A stretch of DNA of 64,000 bases from Sphingomonas sp. PAMC 26621 (GTDB lineage Bacteria; Pseudomonadota; Alphaproteobacteria; Sphingomonadales; Sphingomonadaceae). The translations under genes and the position numbers were made by a program. Positions 8,023-16,645 of this stretch are shown here, one piece after another. The stretch covers positions 118,399 to 182,398 of the forward strand of contig NZ_AIDW01000012.1 of assembly GCF_000251145.1 (NCBI RefSeq), in the 5' to 3' direction. The notes beneath the pieces were generated by a model. It made no database searches. It was not told where the DNA came from and saw only the letters and a program-made list of their open reading frames with translations. Numbering within the stretch: the stretch's first letter is position 1; every line of letters begins with the position of its first letter.

Positions 8023-10377
8023 ATGGCAATGGTATCGGTGCGCAAACGCGCCCTCGCAAAGTGGACCGGCGCTGCGGTCATCGCCCTGATCCCGGCGCTG
8101 CTCCCGCTCGCCGCAGCACAGGCGGAACCGCTGGCCTCGCTCGACCGCAACGGCAGCCGCGTCTCGATCGAGCCTTATGCGCCCAACATCGTCCGCGTCA
8201 CGATCGCGCTCGACCGCGACCTCGCGGATGCCGCACCCGGGCCAGGCGCCAATGCCAAGTCCGACGCAACGGGCTGGAGCCACCGCGCGGATGCGTCGGG
8301 CGACGTGTTCGCCTCCTCGGCGCTGTCGCTCACCGTCGCCGCGCAGCCCTGGCCCAAGGCACCGTCGCAGATGGAGCGCTATTTCGCGCCGTCGCTGCCG
8401 CCCGTGTCGATCAGCGTGAAGGGCGCAGACGGCCATCTCATCACGCAGATGACCGGGTGGGAAATGGCACCGCACACCGTCGCGGGCGAGAAGACCTTCA
8501 AGGTCGGCGCGAGCTTCGCCGCCCCGCTCGACGAACATTATTACGGGCTCGGGCAGAACCAGGAGGGCCGGCTCGACCTGCGCGGGCGGACGATCGACTG
8601 CCGCCACAATTACGATGCGCCCGCCGGCGAGACGGTGTGCGTGCCGTTCATGGTCACCAACAAGGGCTATGGCATCGTCTGGGACAATCCCTCGACCGCG
8701 ACGGTCTCGCCGGGGCTGCACAACAGCACGCACTGGCAGTCCGAAGTCGGCGAGCGCGTGTCGTTCTTCGTCATCACCGGGGATACCACCGATGCGCTGT
8801 ACGCGGGGTATGCCAGGCTGACCGGCAAGACGCCGCTCCCGCCCAAGGCGGCGTTCGGGCTCATCCAGAGCAAGGCGCGCTACGAGACGCAGGCCGAACT
8901 GCTCGGCGTGGCGGAGGGCTATCGCAGCCGCGGCTATCCGCTCGACGTGATGGTGCTCGACTGGTTCTACTGGACCCGGATGGGGCAGCTCGACATCGAC
9001 CGCACCTATTTCCCCGATCCTGCGGGCATGAACGCCAAGCTCAAGGGGCTCGGCATGCACAGCATCATCAGCGTGTGGCCGCGCTTCGAGAAAGAATCGC
9101 GTTACTATAACACGCTCGCCGCCAAGGGCTGGCTGCTCCACGATGCCGACGGCACGGTCGTCGACGGGCTGCCGATCCGCGCGGATCGCGCGGGCGCGCT
9201 GCTCGACAGCACCAATCCCGATGCGCGCGGCTGGTTCTGGGACCGCATCCGCGACAACATCGCCTCGCAGGGGTTCGACTGGTTCTGGCTCGACGAAACC
9301 GAGCCCGACCTCGTCCCCGACGGCCATCAGTTCGCGATCGGCTCGGGCGACCGGTATCACAACCTCTTCCCGCTGGTGCACACCGCCGGCGTCGCCGAGG
9401 GATCGGCGAAGGACCGGCCCGATTTCCGCAACCTGATCCTGTGCCGCGCGGCCTATCTTGGCACGCAGCGCAACGGCTGCCTGTTCTGGTCGTCCGACGT
9501 GCAGGCGACGTGGGAAGCGCTCAAGCGCCAGGTGCCGACCGGGCTCAACTTCACCGCATCGGGCCTGGCGTATTGGAGCAGCGACACGGGCGGGTGGCAA
9601 TATCCGAACGGCCCCAAGGCCGAGCATCCGGTGTTGCTCGATCCCGCCGGCGCGACCGCGATGGCGCCGAGCTATGCGGATTACCCCGAGCTGTTCGTGC
9701 GCTGGTTCCAGTACAATACCTTCACCCCGACGCTGCGCATCCACGGGCAGCGCCCGGCGACCGCGATCTGGGATTACGGCAAGGCGGCCGAGCCCGTGCT
9801 CGCGCAATATCTGAAGCTGCGCTACACGCTGGTGCCGTATCTCTATGCGATGGGCCACCAGACCTATGAGACCGGCGCACCGTTCATGCGCGGGCTGTTC
9901 ATGGATTTCCCGAACGATCCCAAGGTCACCGACATGGGCGACGAATATATGTTCGGCCCCGCCTTCCTCGTCGCCCCCGTGACCGAGCAGGGCGCGACCA
10001 GCCGATCGGTCTATCTGCCCGCCGGGGCCGACTGGTACGATTACTGGACCAACGAGCGGCATCCCGGTGGCCAGACGATCACCGCCGCCGCGCCGATCGA
10101 CAAGATCCCGCTGTTCGTGCGCGCCGGGTCGATCGTGCCGATGGGGGTGCAGGTCCCGAGCACCGCGACGCGCCAGCCGCTCGAGAGCATCCGCGTCTAT
10201 CCCGGTCGCTCGACCAGCTTCACGCTGTACGACGATGACGGCGTGAGCAACGCCTATCGCAAGGGCGGCAGCACCGCGACGTTGCGCTGGGACGATGCGA
10301 GGGGGCAACTGACCGCCTCGGGCAAGTTGCCGAGCGGGCAGGACGTCCGGACGCTGGTCAAGGTGATCGGGCGCTAG
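8023..10377 (+). CDS. GH31 family alpha-xylosidase/alpha-glucosidase, secreted
   Basis: A 784-residue GH31 enzyme with a Sec signal (residues 1 to about 35). The nucleophile is D424 in FWLDETEPD and the acid/base is D492 in FWSSDVQATW, both in the spacing and wording of the xyloglucan alpha-xylosidase branch rather than the starch alpha-glucosidase branch (which has WxDMNE). VMVLDWFYW near residue 310 is another mark of that branch. The ATG at 8023 is supported by GAGGA eight bases upstream; earlier in-frame ATGs (7957, 7978, 8005) lie in the promoter. Likely reaction: removal of alpha-1,6-xylose from xyloglucan oligosaccharides after galactose and fucose are gone. No PA14 insert is evident. 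Confidence 0.85.
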   Translation: MAMVSVRKRALAKWTGAAVIALIPALLPLAAAQAEPLASLDRNGSRVSIEPYAPNIVRVTIALDRDLADAAPGPGANAKSDATGWSHRADASGDVFASSALSLTVAAQPWPKAPSQMERYFAPSLPPVSISVKGADGHLITQMTGWEMAPHTVAGEKTFKVGASFAAPLDEHYYGLGQNQEGRLDLRGRTIDCRHNYDAPAGETVCVPFMVTNKGYGIVWDNPSTATVSPGLHNSTHWQSEVGERVSFFVITGDTTDALYAGYARLTGKTPLPPKAAFGLIQSKARYETQAELLGVAEGYRSRGYPLDVMVLDWFYWTRMGQLDIDRTYFPDPAGMNAKLKGLGMHSIISVWPRFEKESRYYNTLAAKGWLLHDADGTVVDGLPIRADRAGALLDSTNPDARGWFWDRIRDNIASQGFDWFWLDETEPDLVPDGHQFAIGSGDRYHNLFPLVHTAGVAEGSAKDRPDFRNLILCRAAYLGTQRNGCLFWSSDVQATWEALKRQVPTGLNFTASGLAYWSSDTGGWQYPNGPKAEHPVLLDPAGATAMAPSYADYPELFVRWFQYNTFTPTLRIHGQRPATAIWDYGKAAEPVLAQYLKLRYTLVPYLYAMGHQTYETGAPFMRGLFMDFPNDPKVTDMGDEYMFGPAFLVAPVTEQGATSRSVYLPAGADWYDYWTNERHPGGQTITAAAPIDKIPLFVRAGSIVPMGVQVPSTATRQPLESIRVYPGRSTSFTLYDDDGVSNAYRKGGSTATLRWDDARGQLTASGKLPSGQDVRTLVKVIGR

Positions 10378-10466
10378 CGCCCGATCCCTTTTCCAATCTC
10401 GCGGCCCATCCTATGGTCGAGGCGGCGCAACGACGTCGGATAATTTGGCTGGATAGGGGGGGCAGG

Positions 10467-11246
10467 ATGGACGCGTTCGAAGACGAGGACCGTCGCTACA
10501 AGGCCCCGGCGCTGGAGAAGGGGCTCGATATCCTCGAGTTGCTGGCCGATGCGACCGATCCCCTGCCGCTCGCGGCGATCGCGGATCAGCTCGATCGGTC
10601 GCGCGGCGAGTTGCACCGGATGGTGCAGGTGCTGCAGTTCCGCGGCTATATCGACCAGGATCCCGGCTCCGAGGGCTATCGGCTGACCGACCGGTTGTTC
10701 GCGCTGGGGATGCGGCAGCCGCGCACCCGCAACCTGATCGAGCTGGCGATTCCCGTCATGCGGCGTCTGGTGCAGGATTCGGGCGAATCCTGTCACCTCG
10801 CGTTCCACAGCCGCGGCGAAATGGTCGTGGTGGCGCGGGTCGAATCGGGGGAGCAGGTCGGCTTCTCGGTCCGGGTCGGCTATCGTCGGCCGATTGCGAA
10901 GACCGCATCCGGCGCCGTCCTGTACGCCTTCCAGCCCGAGGAGGTGCGCCGCCGCTGGGAGGGTCTGTTCGCGCCGCCGCTCGACGCCGCCGCGCTCGAC
11001 GCCTTTCGCACCTATGCCGATCTGGTCCGCACGCGCGAGGTCGAGCTGACGCAGAGCCCGCTGGTCGCGGGCGTCACCGACATTTCCGCGCCGATCATGC
11101 GCGGCGGGGCGGCCGCCGCTGCGCTGACCGTGCCGTATCTCGAACGGCGCGAGCCGGTGCACACTGCCGAGCAGGTCGGGGCGATGGTGCTGGCCGCGGC
11201 CCGGCGGATCGCGGAGCAACTGGTACAGAGCGACGAACGCCTCTGA
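10467..11246 (+). CDS. IclR family transcriptional regulator (copy 1)
   Basis: A 259-residue regulator. After a short tail, YKAPALEKGLDILELL opens the winged helix-turn-helix (to about residue 70), and the rest is the IclR effector-binding domain, with GESCHLA, the SVRVG strand and TASGAVLYAF typical of that fold. The ATG at 10467 follows a purine-rich GGGGGGCAGG; an upstream ATG at 10413 is possible. It follows the GH31 gene by about 90 bases and precedes the interrupted alcohol dehydrogenase. IclR proteins often control sugar-acid pathways, and the Campylobacter fucose locus also has one (known); the ligand here is not shown. Confidence 0.85.
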   Translation: MDAFEDEDRRYKAPALEKGLDILELLADATDPLPLAAIADQLDRSRGELHRMVQVLQFRGYIDQDPGSEGYRLTDRLFALGMRQPRTRNLIELAIPVMRRLVQDSGESCHLAFHSRGEMVVVARVESGEQVGFSVRVGYRRPIAKTASGAVLYAFQPEEVRRRWEGLFAPPLDAAALDAFRTYADLVRTREVELTQSPLVAGVTDISAPIMRGGAAAAALTVPYLERREPVHTAEQVGAMVLAAARRIAEQLVQSDERL

Positions 11247-11273
11247 GGCCCGGTCGCGGGGGAGCAGCACGAG

Positions 11274-11310
11274 CGGTTTGCACAGGTCAAAGTTCGGTTG
11301 CACATATGAC
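11274..11310. promoter_or_regulatory. TTGCAC direct repeats, 20-bp spacing, upstream of alcohol dehydrogenase
   Basis: Two copies of CGGTT(T)GCACA lie at 11274-11284 and 11295-11304, placing TTGCAC at 11278-11283 and 11298-11303, exactly 20 bases apart and so on the same helix face. They sit 50-80 bases before the GTG of the dehydrogenase gene. The same word pair with the same 20-base step occurs in reverse orientation at 18207 and 18227. Confidence 0.4.
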
Positions 11311-11356
11311 ATCTCGTTCGTAAGGTTGCTGGAGTTTCCCCGGAGCTGCCGAACCT

Positions 11357-12367
11357 GTGAAAGCCATCGTGTGCCAAGCGCCAGAGCACCTCGATCTCGT
11401 CGATCGGCCGCCGCCGTCCGCGCGCGCGAGCGAGGTGCTGGTCCGGATCCGGCGCATCGGCCTGTGCGGCACCGATTATCATATCTACGCCGGACGCCAT
11501 CCCTTCCTGTCTTATCCGCGCGTGATGGGGCACGAGCTTTCCGGTGAGGTCGAGCAGGTGCCCGAAGGCTCGGCGTTCACCCCGGGCCAGCGCGTCGCGA
11601 TCAATCCGTATCTGTCCTGCGGGATCTGCATCGCGTGCCGCGGGGGTAAGCCGAACGCGTGCGTCACCATCTCCGTGCTCGGCGTCCATTAGGATGGCGG
11701 GATGTGTGAGCTGATCGCGGTTCCCGAAAGTGCGGTGATCGACGTTGCGGGATTGTCGCTCGACCATGCGGCGATGATTGAGTTCCTCGCGATCGGCGCA
11801 CACGCGGTCTCGCGCGCGACGCTCGCGGCCGGGAGCCGTGTGCTGATCGTCGGCGCGGGGCCGATCGGCATCGCCACCGGCCTGTTCGCGCGCCTCGCGG
11901 GGGCGACGGTGACGCTGATCGACACGCGCTTCGCCCGGCTCGACCATGCGCGCGCGAAGCTTGGTTTCGAGGACGTTCTGCCAGTCGACGAGCAGGTCGG
12001 GGCGGCGTTGGCGGCGCGAACCGATGGCGATATGTTCGACGCGGTGTTCGATGCGACCGGCGTGCTTGCGGCGATGACGCAAAGCCTCGCCTATGTCGCG
12101 CATGGCGGGTCGCTGGTGCTGGTGGGGGTGGCGCCGGGCAACCTCGTCTTTTCCGATCCCGAATTCCACAAGCGCGAAACCTGCGTCCTGGCCAGTCGCA
12201 ACGCGCTGGCGAGCGACTTCGCGCACGTCATAGCGGCGATCGCGGCGGGGCATATTCCGATCGATGCGTTGCAGACCCACAGCTTCCCCGCCGAAGACAT
12301 GCCCACGCGCCTGCCGCAACTGATGGCCGAGGCGGATCACGTCCTGAAGGCGATCGCATATTTCTAG
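11357..12367 (+). pseudogene. Zinc-dependent alcohol dehydrogenase interrupted by an in-frame TAG
   Basis: Two adjacent stretches in one frame form a single medium-chain dehydrogenase of about 336 codons. Codons 1-111 carry the catalytic-zinc region (GLCGTDYH, GHE) and the four structural-zinc cysteines in CGICIACRGG...C. Codon 112 is TAG (11690-11692). Reading then resumes in phase with DGGMCE and a Rossmann domain (GAGPIG) to the stop at 12367. In relatives the segment LGVHxDGG is continuous, so one base change explains the break. The family oxidises sugar alcohols or aldonates (galactonate/idonate type). The first fragment alone would lack the NAD site. Suppression of the amber codon is possible but unsupported. 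The start is GTG at 11357. Confidence 0.8.
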
Positions 12368-12416
12368 CGGCGTGGCGGGACCGGTCCGATCCGGCGATGC
12401 GACGCCGGGGACGCGA

Positions 12417-13211
12417 TCAAGCGTCCGATGGCGCGCCCGGATAGCCGAGCGTATCGGAGATCGCCGCGGTCGTCGTGCGGAGCAACTCGCGCGCCGCCTC
12501 CAGCCCGACCTTCTGCGAGCCGTCGATGAGGTCGAGAAACGGAATCGTCAGCGCCGCGATTGCGCGTCCGTCGAAGCCGAAGATGGGAAAGCTGATGTCG
12601 GTCACGCCGTAGGTGACCGGGCTTTGCCGGCTGTCATGCCCCGCCGCGCGGATCGTTGCGAAGCGCTCCGCCAGATGCGCGCGGTCGATCGGGTCCGCCC
12701 GCTGCGCGACGACGGCATCGAGGATCTGTTCACGCCGGCGAAGCGCGGCATAGGCAAGCAGGACTTGCCCCGAACAGCTGGTGACGATGTCGATCCGCGC
12801 CCCGACGCGCAGCGAGAATCCCCGGACGCCGGGTTGCTGTTCGCAGGCGATGACCAGCCCGTGATCCTCGCTCGCCACCACCAGATGGCACGATTGTCCG
12901 GCGGCGAGCGCGAGGCCCTGCATCTGCGGCAGCGCGGCCCGCACCAGGTTCTGCGCGGGTGTGGCGCGATAGGCGGTTTCGAGCAGCTTGTACGACACGG
13001 TGTAGCGATCGGTGTTCGCCGATTTGCGCAGATAGCCGAGCCGCTCCATCACGATCACGATGCGGAACAATTCACCGACCGAGCGGCCGAGGCTGGCCGC
13101 CATTTCACTGACGAGCGCGCCGTCCGGATAGTCGGCGAGCAATTCGATGATCTCGAACGCCTTCTCGAGCGCTGGCGCAGCATATACGCCTTTCGGTCCG
13201 GTTCGCGTCAC
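12417..13211 (-). CDS. IclR family transcriptional regulator (copy 2)
   Basis: A 264-residue regulator related to the one at 10467: YAAPALEKAFEIIELL starts the winged helix and GQSCHLVVAS plus the SLRVGARIDI strand mark the effector domain. The chosen start is GTG 13211 because GAGAGGA lies five to six bases upstream; the longer frame to 13316 runs into the divergent promoter. It faces the mutarotase-lactonase pair, so it probably controls those genes. Two IclR genes 1.2 kb apart suggest separate control of polymer degradation and monosaccharide breakdown, or a duplicated regulator; the sequence does not decide this. Confidence 0.83.
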   Translation of the reverse strand: MTRTGPKGVYAAPALEKAFEIIELLADYPDGALVSEMAASLGRSVGELFRIVIVMERLGYLRKSANTDRYTVSYKLLETAYRATPAQNLVRAALPQMQGLALAAGQSCHLVVASEDHGLVIACEQQPGVRGFSLRVGARIDIVTSCSGQVLLAYAALRRREQILDAVVAQRADPIDRAHLAERFATIRAAGHDSRQSPVTYGVTDISFPIFGFDGRAIAALTIPFLDLIDGSQKVGLEAARELLRTTTAAISDTLGYPGAPSDA

Positions 13212-13330
13212 GTGGGTCCTCTCTGTATAGGCCCGGGCATACCGGCGGCATCTGCCGCAGGAAAGAGCTGGCGGTGGCAATTGGTGATCCCGGCGCGATC
13301 CGCCGGGGTTGCGCATGAAGAGGTGAGCCT

Positions 13331-13693
13331 ATGACCCGGACGCGCCACGTCCTCCTCCTTGACCTGCAAGACGATCCCGCCGCGATTGCCGCGTACCGCC
13401 ATTGGCATCGCCCGGGCGGCCCGCCCGCGGCGGTCTCGCGCGCGATCCGGGCAGAGGGGATCACCGCGCTGGAGATCTGGCACGTCGGCGACCGGCTGGT
13501 GATGCTGATGGAGACCACGCCCGAGTTCGACCTCGCCGCCAAGGCGGTGCGCGACAGCGCCGACCCGGACGTGCAGGCATGGGAAACGCTGATGGACCGC
13601 TTCCAGCGGCCGCTTCCCTTTGCACGCGACGGGCAGAAATGGGTCGAGGCAGAGCGGATCTACGCGCTGGCTGATCAACCATCATGCCCCTGA
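13331..13693 (+). CDS. L-rhamnose mutarotase family protein (DUF718), probable L-fucose mutarotase
   Basis: A 120-residue protein of the RhaM/DUF718 dimeric alpha+beta barrel family, which interconverts the anomers of 6-deoxy sugars. The family signature YRxWH (residues 22-26) and the EIWHVGDRLVMLME strand are clear. The stop lies nine bases inside the following lactonase gene, so the two are coupled. In Campylobacter jejuni a DUF718 protein stands beside an amidohydrolase in the L-fucose locus (known). With the nearby GH29 fucosidase, fucose is the more likely substrate than rhamnose. Confidence 0.82.
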   Translation: MTRTRHVLLLDLQDDPAAIAAYRHWHRPGGPPAAVSRAIRAEGITALEIWHVGDRLVMLMETTPEFDLAAKAVRDSADPDVQAWETLMDRFQRPLPFARDGQKWVEAERIYALADQPSCP

Positions 13694-14505
13694 TCGACGC
13701 GCATCAGCATTTCTGGTCGCTTGCCACGCCGGGACACATATGGCCGACCGCCGCGGAAGGCGCGATCCACCGCGATTTCGGTCCTGACGACCTGCGGAAC
13801 GCCAGCGCCGGGGTGACGCTCGACGGGACGGTGCTCGTGCAATCGCAGCCGACCGACCGCGACACCGACTGGATGCTCGCGCTGGCGGCGCGCACGCCGC
13901 TGGTGCGCGCGGTGGTTGGCTGGGTCGACCTGTTGCAGCCGGATGCGCCCGTGCGCATCGCTGCGCTCGCGCGGCACCCCAAGCTGCGCGGGCTGCGCCC
14001 GATGCTGCAGGCGATCCCCGATCCCGACTGGCTGTTGCAGGACGCGCTGACGCCCGCGCTCGAGGCGATGCGGGTGGAGGGACTGCGCCTCGATGCGCTG
14101 GTCCAGCCGCGGCACCTCCCGATGCTCGCGCGGTTCGCCGCGCGCTGGCCCGACCTGCCGATCGTGATCGACCATGCCGCCAAGCCCGACGCCGCGCGGA
14201 TGACGCTCGACCCGTGGCGCGGCGATATCGCGGCGCTCGGCGGGCTGGGCCTGTCCTGCAAGCTGTCGGGCCTGCGGACCGAGCAGGCGCCGGGCCAGCC
14301 AGCCGAAGCATTGATGCCCTATGTCGCGCATCTCGTCGAAACGTTCGGCGCGCGTCTGATGTGGGGGAGCGACTGGCCGGTCGTCCGCCTGTCGGGTGAC
14401 GACTGGCGACGCTGGCACGACGACGCACGCCACCTTGCCGCCCGCGCGGGTGCCGATCTCGACCAGCTGTTCGGGGGTGCCGCAATCGCCTTCTACGGCC
14501 TGTAG
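13684..14505 (+). CDS. Amidohydrolase family 2, L-fuconolactonase-like
   Basis: A 273-residue TIM-barrel amidohydrolase. The first metal ligands are visible in DAHQHFW (H7, H9), and the last in MWGSDWPV near residue 240; IVIDHAAKP near residue 162 supplies another histidine. This is the pattern of L-fuconolactone and related 1,4-lactone hydrolases, which open the lactone made by the sugar dehydrogenase. The start overlaps the mutarotase stop by ten bases. It converges with the GH42 gene with only 20 bases between. Substrate by context: L-fucono-lactone, feeding the UxaA-type dehydratase at 205-1697. Confidence 0.83.
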   Translation: MPLIDAHQHFWSLATPGHIWPTAAEGAIHRDFGPDDLRNASAGVTLDGTVLVQSQPTDRDTDWMLALAARTPLVRAVVGWVDLLQPDAPVRIAALARHPKLRGLRPMLQAIPDPDWLLQDALTPALEAMRVEGLRLDALVQPRHLPMLARFAARWPDLPIVIDHAAKPDAARMTLDPWRGDIAALGGLGLSCKLSGLRTEQAPGQPAEALMPYVAHLVETFGARLMWGSDWPVVRLSGDDWRRWHDDARHLAARAGADLDQLFGGAAIAFYGL

Positions 14506-14525
14506 GGCCGGCGCGCCCGCGCGCG

Positions 14526-16604
14526 CTACTGGACGACCTCGACGCCATAGGGCGCGAGCGGGAGTGTGCCTGCATACGCCTTGTTCGACAGCAATCCGCG
14601 CCTGGTGCCGCCGAACGAGACGCTGACCGGCGCCTGCGTCGTGTTGACGTACAGCGTCCGCCCCTCGACCACGCGCGCGACCACGCCGGCGGGCGTCTTC
14701 GGCCCGGGCTTGATGCCGAGCGACGGATAGAGCGACAGCACCAGCGGACCGAGCAGTTCGGATTGCGGCGCGGTCGCGACGTAGATCGCCTGGCCTTTGC
14801 CGTAATGGTTGATCGTGATCGCGGCGCTTTTCTGCGGAGTATTGGCGAAGGTCGCGAGCGGAGTCGCGGTGCTTGGTTCGAGGATCTCGTAATAGGGGTC
14901 GCTGCCAGTCAGCGTCGCGCCGTTGAAGGTCACCTTGAGCGGCTGCTCGGCGCGATAGAAGGCATTGGTGCGCACGCCGAACACGTCGCCGAGCCGACCG
15001 GGCAGGGGCGTCTCGAACCATTTGCCGGTCTCGTCGACCTTGGCCGAATAGCCGGTCATGATGACGGTGCCGCCGTCCGCGACATATTTGCGGACCGCCG
15101 CCGCGGTCGGCGCGTCCATCACATAGGCGCTCGGCAGGATCGCGAGCTTGTATTTCGCGAGCGCGTCGTGGCCGAAGTCGATCACCGCGGTATCAATATT
15201 GTCCTCGAACATCGGGCGATAGGCTGCCTGCCCGAACTTGCTGTAATCACCCTTGAAATATTCCTGCATCGTATTGGGGCCGGGGGGCGGGTTGGTCAGC
15301 CAGTAGCTTTGATACGAAAAGTTCACGGCGACCTGCGGCGGATCGTAGCGCGGGAAGCCCAGCGTCTTGAGCGTCTTGAACTCGCGCGCCATCTGCGCGA
15401 ATTCGTCGACCTTCCACGATGCCCGGCCGTCATGATCGACCAGCCCGAACAGCGCCTGTTCCTCCCCGCCGCTGTGCGAATTGAAGGTCCAGGCAAGGAA
15501 GCTCTGCGTATAATAGAGCAACCCGAAATAGGCCCACATCCGCGACCGGCCCGGCGTGCCGTAATAGCCGCCGCCGCCTGCGGTAAATTCGTTGAACCAC
15601 ACGGGCGTGTCGTGCCCCGCCCGGTTCGACATCACGTCGAACGCCGCGCCGAGCGGGTCGCCCGGGTAAAACCCTTGCGCGCCATAGGTCGAGATCTTGT
15701 CCCAGCTGCGCAGATAATCGAAGCCTTTCGACCCCGCGTTCGGCCAGAAATTGGACGCGACCGGCAGGTTGGGGGCGTATTGCTTGCGCACTGCCTCCAG
15801 CTCCTGAAGTGCGCCGACCGTGTCGTCCGACCAGTACCGATGCAGGTCGAGATACCGCTCGTTCGGTCCCGGGCCGCGTTCATAGGGCAGGTCGACCTGG
15901 TCCCAGGTGTTGATCCGGCGTGACCAGCGCTGCGTCGCCCACGCCGTGTTGAGCGCCTCGATCGTCCCGTAGCGGCGCTTGAGCCACGCAACGAAGCGAG
16001 TCCGATCGGCGGGCGAATAGGACATGTGCCCGTTGCCGATCTCATTGTCATAGCCGAGCGCGATCACCGCCGGGTTGTGCGCGTACCGCTCCATCATCTT
16101 CTGCGCGAGGCGCGCGGCGAGGCGGCGATAGTCGGGGTCGCTGATATTGTCCCAATAGCGGCTCGCGGCGTTGATCCGCGCGCCGTCCTGGTTGACGATG
16201 TCGACCCCGGGGTATTTCTTGTGCAGCCAGATCGGCGCGGGTTGCCCGGGAATGTCGACGATCACGCGGATGCCCGCGGCGTGCATCTGGGCGATGACGT
16301 CGTCGAACCATTTGAAATCGAAGCGGCCTTCCTCGGGCTCGAACGAATCCCACGACAGGTCGCCCATCCGCACCATCGTCATGCCCGCTGCCTTCATGAT
16401 CGCGATATCGGCGCGGATCTGCGCGGGGCTGCGGTCGATCGGCTGATAGCAGGTGCCGACGAACAGCTCGCCCTTGCCGGGCCAGCCGGGATGGCCCGCC
16501 GCGCTCTGCGCAAACGCGGTCGGCGTGATCGCGGTCGGGGTGACGCCGATCGCAAGCGCGAGCGCGAGCGTTACGCCGGCGAGGCGGGTGGGACGACGAT
16601 ACAT
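14526..16604 (-). CDS. GH42 family beta-galactosidase, secreted
   Basis: A 692-residue enzyme with a signal peptide (residues 1 to about 33, ending AFAQ). The TIM barrel carries ALGYDNEIG (E188, acid/base) and VWFNEF (E339, nucleophile); a trimerisation-like domain and a C-terminal beta domain follow, the normal GH42 layout. It is 41 bases downstream of the GH29 gene on the same strand and likely co-transcribed with it. Removing terminal beta-galactose after fucose release is the natural order for a Fuc-Gal-Xyl side chain. The secretory signal suggests periplasmic action. Exact linkage preference is not visible. Confidence 0.85.
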   Translation of the reverse strand: MYRRPTRLAGVTLALALAIGVTPTAITPTAFAQSAAGHPGWPGKGELFVGTCYQPIDRSPAQIRADIAIMKAAGMTMVRMGDLSWDSFEPEEGRFDFKWFDDVIAQMHAAGIRVIVDIPGQPAPIWLHKKYPGVDIVNQDGARINAASRYWDNISDPDYRRLAARLAQKMMERYAHNPAVIALGYDNEIGNGHMSYSPADRTRFVAWLKRRYGTIEALNTAWATQRWSRRINTWDQVDLPYERGPGPNERYLDLHRYWSDDTVGALQELEAVRKQYAPNLPVASNFWPNAGSKGFDYLRSWDKISTYGAQGFYPGDPLGAAFDVMSNRAGHDTPVWFNEFTAGGGGYYGTPGRSRMWAYFGLLYYTQSFLAWTFNSHSGGEEQALFGLVDHDGRASWKVDEFAQMAREFKTLKTLGFPRYDPPQVAVNFSYQSYWLTNPPPGPNTMQEYFKGDYSKFGQAAYRPMFEDNIDTAVIDFGHDALAKYKLAILPSAYVMDAPTAAAVRKYVADGGTVIMTGYSAKVDETGKWFETPLPGRLGDVFGVRTNAFYRAEQPLKVTFNGATLTGSDPYYEILEPSTATPLATFANTPQKSAAITINHYGKGQAIYVATAPQSELLGPLVLSLYPSLGIKPGPKTPAGVVARVVEGRTLYVNTTQAPVSVSFGGTRRGLLSNKAYAGTLPLAPYGVEVVQ

Positions 16605-16645
16605 GCTGGGTCCTTCGTAACGCTAATCGGGGAGGGGTGCGCCTG

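Noticed and set aside
7951..10308. 785-codon open frame antisense to GH31
   Set aside because: Mirror frame of a GC-rich gene; composition is not protein-like.
11690..11692. Amber readthrough or selenocysteine-like recoding
   Set aside because: No recoding signal is visible next to the TAG; a plain nonsense change is simpler.
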